A stretch of DNA of 64,000 bases from Megamerina dolium (Eukaryota > Arthropoda > Insecta > Diptera > Megamerinidae): positions 25,976,057 through 26,040,056 of the forward strand of contig OY978527.1 in the NCBI GenBank assembly GCA_963854835.1. Direction: 5' to 3'. Positions 57,479-64,000 of this stretch are shown here, piece by piece. The position numbers were made by a program, and so were the translations under genes. Position 1 is the first letter of the stretch. Every line of letters starts with the position of its first letter. The notes below the pieces were generated by a model that saw only the letters and a program-made list of their open reading frames with translations, made no database searches and had not been told where the DNA came from.

Positions 57479-58260
57479 ATGTCATTACCTCAAACTGTAG
57501 TGGTGGAACCAAAGTGGAAAAAATTAAGGATGGAGGAACCGAGTACTTATGCAGGTTTGCTTGGAGGTTTACCAAATTATGTAATAGAATTAGAAAGTGT
57601 TCTACCTACACAACTATTCCGTTTATTTTGGTCAAAGGATCTAAATAGTTTGTTTTCAAACGAACCTAACGCAACGCAAAAAGGTATTCATTATAAACTT
57701 ACCACACTGAAGAAATAGAAGCATTTCTTGCATTAAATTTGGTTAGGAGTATACAAAAATTGCCAAGTTATATTATTACTTGTCTTCTGTCTTAATTTGG
57801 ATCTTTTCATCTTCATCATCATATCGCTCATTTGCTGCAAGACCGGCATAAGTCAAAAAAATCGATTTTCCATAAAACGCGTTAGAAGTTTTCAACTGAC
57901 TCCAACCGTACACGGAAAACACGGAAAAAATTCTCTTCTCAAGCGGAGCATATAAGAGGTATTCATATGAATTTTTCACTCAACATGAAGTATGATATAA
58001 CGAACAATTCTGCAGCATTAACTCAAAAATCACGTTTTTTGATTTATGCCGGTCTTGCAGCAAATGAGCGATATCATCTTTTATGTCACTCAACCGCTTT
58101 GTCTGGCTTCACAATAACTTGCATTTGCAGGATAACAACTCAATGTTATGCTAATTATGACAAGCTTTACATGATTAGACCTTTGCTTGATAAACTGAAA
58201 ATCAATTTTAATAAAAACTACTACAAATCAGAAAAAGATTTACCAGTAAATGGCAATCTT
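57479..58260 (+). pseudogene. piggyBac-like transposase relic
   Basis: A plus-strand frame from 57479 reads LFRLFWSKDLNSLFSNEPNA and, after a small deletion, IEAFLALNLVRSIQKLPSY, matching the start of the piggyBac DDE domain. Further on, after rearranged sequence, LYMIRPLLDKLKINFNKNYY (58163-58222) matches the segment between the first and second catalytic aspartates. The catalytic residues and the C-terminus are missing. An inverted repeat at 57823-58078 lies inside. Confidence 0.75.
57823..58078. repeat. 50 bp inverted repeat inside the piggyBac relic
   Basis: ATCGCTCATTTGCTGCAAGA and CCGGCATAAGTCAAAAAA (57823-57872) recur inverted at 58025-58078 with few differences. Both read AGLAANERY in translation, from opposite strands, so a segment has been duplicated in inverse orientation. 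Confidence 0.8.
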
Positions 58261-58406
58261 GCAGACCGCCATGGTGGCACCTCCTTTCTTAAAAGCACTT
58301 TAAAATACTTGTTGAGAGCAGCATTTAAAGACTCACTCAATAATTTGTAATCTTTCCTATTTTCTTTTCTCTTCTTTTATTATTCAATTCAACCTAAGTA
58401 TGTATT

Positions 58407-59767
58407 TTGCATTCCGTTAATCCACTCATTACTCTCATTGCAATAGTATATCATATAACACTCAAAAACATCTTGCTAACCGGTAATTCGCAACATTTGC
58501 AAAATGCAAATAAACATGTTGATAAACATTCATCGCTATCAATATCATCAACAAAGGTACAAACTGGAATGGATAGGTATATATTAATTACAAAGAGGAA
58601 GCGAAGTCCTCAGGGTGACGTACAAAAAAATACCCCGAAAATCCATAAGCAGAATGGCACTAATAATAATAATAACAATAATAACAACAACAACAATATA
58701 AATAATAATAATAGATTTGCAATCCTAAATCAACAAGAAGTAGAATCAACACTGCAGAAATCTAAGCCACCCCCAATATATGTAGGGGAAAACAACCAAA
58801 CTGAATTAATAAAATGCCTTACGCAACTTATTGGTGCAAAGAATTTTCATATAGTAACAATCATGAAGGGCACTATTAAAGAAATTAAACTGCAAATATA
58901 TGAAGAAAGAAATTATCGTTCTGTCACAAAATATTTTGATGACAAACAGAAATACTATTAAAAGTACCAGTTGAAAAGCATCAAAGGATTAGTCCTTGTG
59001 ATAAAAGGCATTGAGCCTAATGTTGACTGCAATGATGTGAAAATAGCTATAGAAGAAGAGGGTATTAAGGTCAAATCCGTGTTCAACATAAAAAATAAAG
59101 AAAAACAGCCTACGCCATTATATCGCGTCGAGTTGGAACCAGATATTAAAAAACTTAAAAAGGGTGAAATTCACCCAATATATAATATAAAACATATAAT
59201 TCACTAAAGAATTTCGGTGGAAGAATCTCATAAAATATCGGGCCCAATACAATGTGCTAACTGTCAAGAGTATGGGCACACAAAATCTTACTGCACTCTA
59301 CGAAGTGTATGAGTTATATGTGGTGACTTTCATCCCACCTCCAAATGTATTGTTAACAAAGAAGATTCTTCTGTTAAAAAATGTAGTAACTGCGGTGGAA
59401 ATCACACTGCAAACTATAGAGGTTGTCCAGTTTATACTGAGCTCAAACTCAGTACTCAGGTACTTCCCAAGTAAGACCTCGCAACCCATCAATGGTTAAT
59501 GCTCCTCAAATAGAGTATGTATCTGCTCCTCCTCCACAAAATGTTACAAATACTACTCATGTTATGCCAACATCTTATGCAAACATTTTAAAGGGGACTA
59601 CTCCTCCAGTTCAAGTTAATCAAGATAGTGTACCAAACACTCTTGAAAATTCTGTAAATAATCTGGTCCAGTTAATGACACATTTTATGAATTCAATGCA
59701 AGGCATGATGCAAGAGCTAATGAAAAATCAGCCCATGCTCCTTCAAACAATTCTGTCAAAACAATGA
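58407..59767 (+). pseudogene. Jockey-clade LINE ORF1 with CCHC knuckles
   Basis: Essentially one reading frame with stops at 58959, 59205 and 59308 and a frameshift near 59470. It contains an asparagine-rich run encoded by an AAT/AAC microsatellite (58660-58715), a central fold (KGTIKEIKLQIYEERNYRSV, KGLVLVIKGIEPNVD) and three zinc knuckles (CANCQEYGHTKSYC, then CGDFHPTSKC, CSNCGGNHTANYRGC) typical of Jockey-type nucleic-acid-binding proteins. The end overlaps the ORF2 start as ATGA. The N-terminal boundary is uncertain. Confidence 0.82.
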
Positions 59768-62275
59768 AAGAACTGAAGTTATGTTTTTGGAATGCAAATG
59801 GGTTAAGTCAACATAAAAATGAACTGGAAGTATTTCTCCATACAAATCAAGTTGATGTAATGCTTATTTCAGAAACTCACTTCACAAAATTTAATAATTT
59901 TTCAATAAATGGGTTTACGCTTTATGATACCAAACACCCTGAAAATAATGCAAGAGGAGGGACAGCTATCCTCATCAAAAATAGAATAAAACATTATGCA
60001 TTAGAAGAATATTGCAAAGAATATATTCATTCCACCTCTATTTGTATAGAAACAAGTACCCAAAAATTAACAATATCTTCTGTTTACTGACCTCCTAGAC
60101 ATAATATTACAGAATTACAATTTTCTGAATTTTTTGCAACTTTAGGGCATACGTTTATCGCGGCGGGGGACTATAACGCCAAGCACACTTATTGGGGTTC
60201 CAGGCTTATATCTCCAAAAGGTAGACGTCTTTTCTCGACAATATCAAGCAACGGATATGATGCCATATCCACCGACCAACCTACTTACTGGCCTTCGGAT
60301 CCTAGAAAAGTACCGGATCTTATTGACTTTGCAGTAACTAAAAGTCTAAAAAGAACCCATTTAAGGGCATGGCCATCCTTTGAACTTTCATCTGATCATT
60401 CTCCATCGTTCATTTTACTAAATGTTTTAGTTAGTTTCAGTGAATCAAGCCAGTATCTTACAAACAAATTCACTAATTGGCTAAATTATAAAAAATATAT
60501 TAGTTCTCACATTGGCCTTAAAATACCTCTTAAGACAGTAAAGCAAGTCGACAGTGCAGTTGAAAATTTCACCAAGTTGTCTCATGAAGCTGCTAAAATT
60601 GCAACACCTCAAAATAAATTCCAAGATTATAAAAAACATACAAATGCCGATATTGAGGAATTAATTAAAATTAAAAGGAAAGCCAGGAGAGAATGGCAGC
60701 AGCATAGATCACCAAACCTAAAACAAAAATTGGCAGACTGCACTAAAACACTTAAAAGAAGCCGAAGAGAGACGTTTAAATGTATATATTAGTAATCTTG
60801 CTGCAACAAATGATACAGATTATTCTCTGTGGAAAGCAGTCAAAGGTGTAAAGTGTCCGATAATAAGAGAGGCTCCAATACGAATGCCAGATAGATCATA
60901 GGCAAGAAGCGATCAAGATAAAGCAGAAGCATTTGAAAATCACTTAGAAGGCGTTTTCAAACCAAATGAATCTACAAGAGATGGAGGATTACCAATCATG
61001 ACCAATAACAGCTCTACTACCTTAGTGAGATTTTCTTTAAAGGAACTTAACAAAATCATAAATGAACTGAACGTCAAAAAAGCTGCAGGGTATGATAAAA
61101 TAAGTGCCAAAATAATCGCCGAGCTACCTCAAATTGCAGTAAAACAGCTGTTACACATATTGAATGCAATATCACGCCTTTGTTAATTCCCCTCAGCATG
61201 GAAAATTTCCCAAATAATTATGATTGCAAAACCTGGAAAAGATTCAACTAATGTATCGTCGTACAGGCCTATTAGCCTGCTGCCTATCCTATCCAAAGTG
61301 TTTGAAAAACTATTAATGTTGAAGATACAGCCAATTGTTGAAGCAAATAACATTATACCGTTGCATCAATTTGGGTTCAGAGCAAAACATGGTACAGTAG
61401 AACAAGTTCACAGAATAGTATCTAACATTACAAAAGCGTTCGAAGCAAAGCAGTACTGCTCAGCAGTATTTCTGGACGTCGCACAAGCTTTTGATAAGGT
61501 TTGGCATGATGGCCTACTTCACAAAATCGGTTGTCTCTTTCCTGATAACATTTGCAAAATATTAAAGAGCTATCTGTTGCATAGGAAATTTATGGTTAAA
61601 CAAAGATCGTATCTAACTCAAACACGTACGATAATGGCTGCGGTCCCGCAAGGAAGCGTCTTAGGTCCCTTTTTATATCTAATCTACACTTCAGATATAC
61701 CAACAAATGGCAATCTTTTCACATCAACTTTTGCAGACGATACAGCAATCTTGAGCGTCGATGATAATCCCAGTAATGCGTCAGAAAAACTGCAAAGTCA
61801 CTTAAGTCACTGGCTGGAGACATGGCGTATTAGAATCAACGGATCAAAATGCGTCCATATGACTTTCACGTTGAATAGAAAAACATGCCCTCAACTACAA
61901 ATTAATGGTCAAAAAATACCACAAAAAAACGAAGTTACCTATTTAGAAATTGTAACTTCATAATAAAATGCTTATATTCAAGTCCACCATTAAACCAATT
62001 TGGAGCTACGGCATTCAGCTTTGGGGCACTTCTTCAAACTCTAATATTGAGAAAATTCAGTGTGTTCAATCTAAAATCCTTAGACGTCTTTGCCGAGCTC
62101 CTTGGTACATCAGTAACACAAATATACACAAGGACCTACAGATTGACACTATTAAAATAGACATAGGGAAACATTGCTAACGTTACTCTGAACGACTAAG
62201 TAATCATCCTAATACTCTAGCGAGAGAGCTCCTTAAGCTTAAATATATTAAAAAACTAAAAAGGAAAAATGTTTT
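59764..62275 (+). pseudogene. Jockey-clade LINE ORF2: endonuclease and reverse transcriptase
   Basis: The start ATG at 59764 shares bases with the ORF1 stop. Endonuclease motifs: LCFWNANGLSQHKNEL, LISETHF, AAGDYNAKHTYWGS and SSDHSPSFIL. TGA at 60088 interrupts SSVY*PPRH in frame. A frameshift near 60790 leads into the reverse transcriptase (KKAAGYDKISAKIIAEL, SSYRPISLLPILSKVFEKLL, HQFGFRAKHGTVEQVHRI, FLDVAQAFDKVWHDGLL, VPQGSVLGPFLYLI, catalytic TFADDTAIL). At about 61960 a deletion joins VTYLEI to LLIFKSTIKPIWSYGIQLWG. The gene ends where the Tc1-like element is inserted at 62281. Confidence 0.87.
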
Positions 62276-62280
62276 AAATA

Positions 62281-63931
62281 CAGTGGCTCACAGCTTATTT
62301 CGTACAGTGTATATATTTTTATGTACATGGCTGTAACATCGAAACTAAAAAACTTATCAATAAGTTTTGAATGTAGATGTCTATGTATGTGTTTAGTAAA
62401 CCTAATAAGAAAACGGGGAACCCCAAAAATTGTTCTTTTTGTCATGCAAGAGAGAAAAACTATTGATCAGCTGATTTTCAGCTCACATCTTATTTCGTAC
62501 ACAAACTTCAATGTAAGTAAGTTTCATTCTGCCGCGCAGTTACAAAGTTTTTTTGAATTGTATGAGTTTTTGGACCCTTTTAACTATTATAACAATTTTT
62601 ATTATTATTATTTTAAATAGTTAAAGTGCTGTAAATTAAACATTTAGCGTTATGGGTCGTCGTACAACGATGGAACAGCGTAAACTGGTAATTAACCATT
62701 TTAGGAAAGGTCAGAGTGTGCGAAAAATTGCTGAAATGACAAATTTAAGTGCCTCAACTGTCCAATACATCATTCAACGCTTCGTTCGCGAAAATCGGTT
62801 GGAGAACAAGGGCAGAGAAGCACCTAATAAGATTTTCAACGCTTCAGACGAGCGTTATATTGTACGAAAAATTAAGAAAAATCCAAAGTTATCCGCTCCG
62901 AAGTTAGCTGCAGAGGAACAGCGTGAAATAGGAAAATCATCCAGTGCTGAAACTGTCCGACGTGTGCTGCGCAATCATGACTTGAACGGTCGAGTAGCCC
63001 GAAAGAAACCATTCATTTCGAAAATGAATATACAACGCCGACTTGACTTCGCCAAAGAGCATATTATTAATACTCCTGCGTTCTGGAATACCGTTATTTT
63101 CGCGGATGAGTCTAAGTTTAATATTTTTGGCTCGGACGGAATGTCATATGTTTGGCGTAAAGCGAATACCGAGCTAAACAAGGAGAACCTTAAGCCCACA
63201 GTGAAGCATGGTGGCGGTAGCGTGATGGTTTGGGCCTGTATGTCAGCAGCCGGAGTAGGTGAATTGGTTTTTATTGAGGAAACAATGGACAAAATGAAGT
63301 ACCTCGAGATTCTGAAAAACAATTTACTTCAAAGTGCAGACAAACTGGGTTTGCGGGAAGAATTTCGGTACTACCAAGATAATGACCCAAAACATAAATC
63401 TGGGATTGTGCAATCTTGGCTTATTTGGAACTGCCCACACTTGATGTCTCCACCACCACAGTCACCTGACATGAATGTGATTGAAAATCTTTGGTCTATT
63501 TTGGACAATAAAATAAGAACACACAAGATTTCTAATAAGCAAGACCTAAAGAAGGTACTGATGGAAGAATGGAAAAAAATCACACCAGACATCACTCAAA
63601 AATTGGTGGATTCAATGCCAAATAGACTCCAGGCTGTCATTAACGCTAAGGGATGTCAACTAAATATTAAAATCAACTTACTTTGTTTTTAGTTTGAACT
63701 TAAAGAGACTGTACGAAATAAGCTGTGACATGAATTTTCCTATTTTTTTCTTATTCTATTTTTTTATAGTGTCAAACACTAAAATTTTGAAAAAGTAAAT
63801 TTTGGAAAATAAAAAACAAACCTTCCTTTCTAAAATGGCATTTATATTTTGTTCATATTTTTGCTATATTAGGAATTACGACTGCAGCAATTTTTAAACT
63901 GTCACTGTACGAAATAAGCTGGGAGCCACTG
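62281..63931 (+). mobile_element. Tc1-like transposon copy 2, intact
   Basis: 1651 bp, starting CAGTGGCTCACAGCTTATTT and ending with its near reverse complement, TA on both sides (62279-62280 and 63932-63933). Inner repeats at about 62491 and 63709 complete the IR/DR structure. Apart from the MITE in copy 1 the two copies are about 98-99% alike by eye. It is inserted in the 3' end of the Jockey-clade LINE. Confidence 0.95.
62652..63692 (+). CDS. Tc1-like transposase (DD34E), intact
   Basis: 346 residues, full length for the family. The N-terminus MGRRTTMEQRKLVINHFRKG begins a paired-like DNA-binding domain (SVRKIAEMTNLSASTVQYII, then AETVRRVLRNHDLNG). The catalytic core shows FADESKFNIFGSDG (D152), the KHGGGSVMVW box, YQDNDPKHKS (D243) and PPPQSPDMNVIENLW (E278), with 34 residues between the last two. 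It ends LQAVINAKGCQL and a short tail. No lesion is visible, in contrast to copy 1. It would act in the nucleus on the terminal repeats of this element and of copy 1. The start is fixed by the matching frame in copy 1 and the 5' untranslated spacing. Confidence 0.95.
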   Translation: MGRRTTMEQRKLVINHFRKGQSVRKIAEMTNLSASTVQYIIQRFVRENRLENKGREAPNKIFNASDERYIVRKIKKNPKLSAPKLAAEEQREIGKSSSAETVRRVLRNHDLNGRVARKKPFISKMNIQRRLDFAKEHIINTPAFWNTVIFADESKFNIFGSDGMSYVWRKANTELNKENLKPTVKHGGGSVMVWACMSAAGVGELVFIEETMDKMKYLEILKNNLLQSADKLGLREEFRYYQDNDPKHKSGIVQSWLIWNCPHLMSPPPQSPDMNVIENLWSILDNKIRTHKISNKQDLKKVLMEEWKKITPDITQKLVDSMPNRLQAVINAKGCQLNIKINLLCF

Positions 63932-64000
63932 TATATCTTTCACATTATCTCTCATTACTATTAAATATGTCCTTCATGAAATCACATGTTATATTTGTTT

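Overview
The window looks like a repeat-dense stretch of a higher-fly (dipteran) genome. The bulk base composition is AT-rich, introns are short (a 58 bp GT-AG intron in one transposase gene), and every recognisable coding sequence belongs to a transposable element of a type common in flies. One element is of the DD41D mariner type for which I recall the name rosa, from a Ceratitis fruit fly, so a tephritid or related fly is plausible but not proven. I found no convincing host gene; a few short exon-like stretches are flagged at low confidence.

Layout. 1-12.6 kb: an inverted pair of a 0.4 kb composite repeat (181-590 and 12190-12590) encloses a Russian-doll nest: a non-LTR fragment holding a Tigger/pogo element (804-5374), holding a Tc1-like element (1097-3277), holding a 527 bp Harbinger-type MITE (1932-2458). 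Then come a non-LTR retrotransposon with a twin-priming inversion (6870-8589), a cluster of short palindromic motifs (9080-9632) and a long non-LTR reverse transcriptase frame (10129-11880). 12.6-26.5 kb: mostly unassigned AT-rich DNA with a decayed Ty3/gypsy relic, a mariner relic, tRNA-headed SINE copies (one with an 11 bp target-site duplication), decayed pieces of the 10-12 kb LINE family, and an element with perfect 13 bp terminal inverted repeats and internal ~300 bp tandem repeats (24526-26076). 26.9-37.3 kb: a LOA/Jockey-like LINE with ORF1, endonuclease, reverse transcriptase and RNase H, interrupted near its 3' end by a BEL/Pao LTR retrotransposon. 39.7-47 kb: a rosa-type mariner and, directly beside it, a young Ty3/gypsy element (436 bp LTRs differing at two positions) inserted into a TA microsatellite. 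47-64 kb: more SINEs, a second Tc1-like element with an apparently intact transposase (49594-51213), an internally deleted LINE, a mariner relic invaded by Harbinger-type MITEs, a 326 bp palindrome, a piggyBac relic, a near full-length Jockey-clade LINE, and an intact second copy of the first Tc1-like element (62281-63931).

How the parts relate. The genes do not form one pathway; each element carries its own mobility genes. Autonomous-looking elements (two Tc1-like, perhaps the Tigger and the gypsy) sit beside dependants: the MITE family fits a Harbinger-type transposase not present here, and the SINE family appears to carry a 3' tail resembling LINE 3' ends in the window. Eight long (TA)n tracts occur, several directly at SINE ends or as targets of TA-preferring elements. 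Family names rest on motifs I recognise by eye; no database search was possible.
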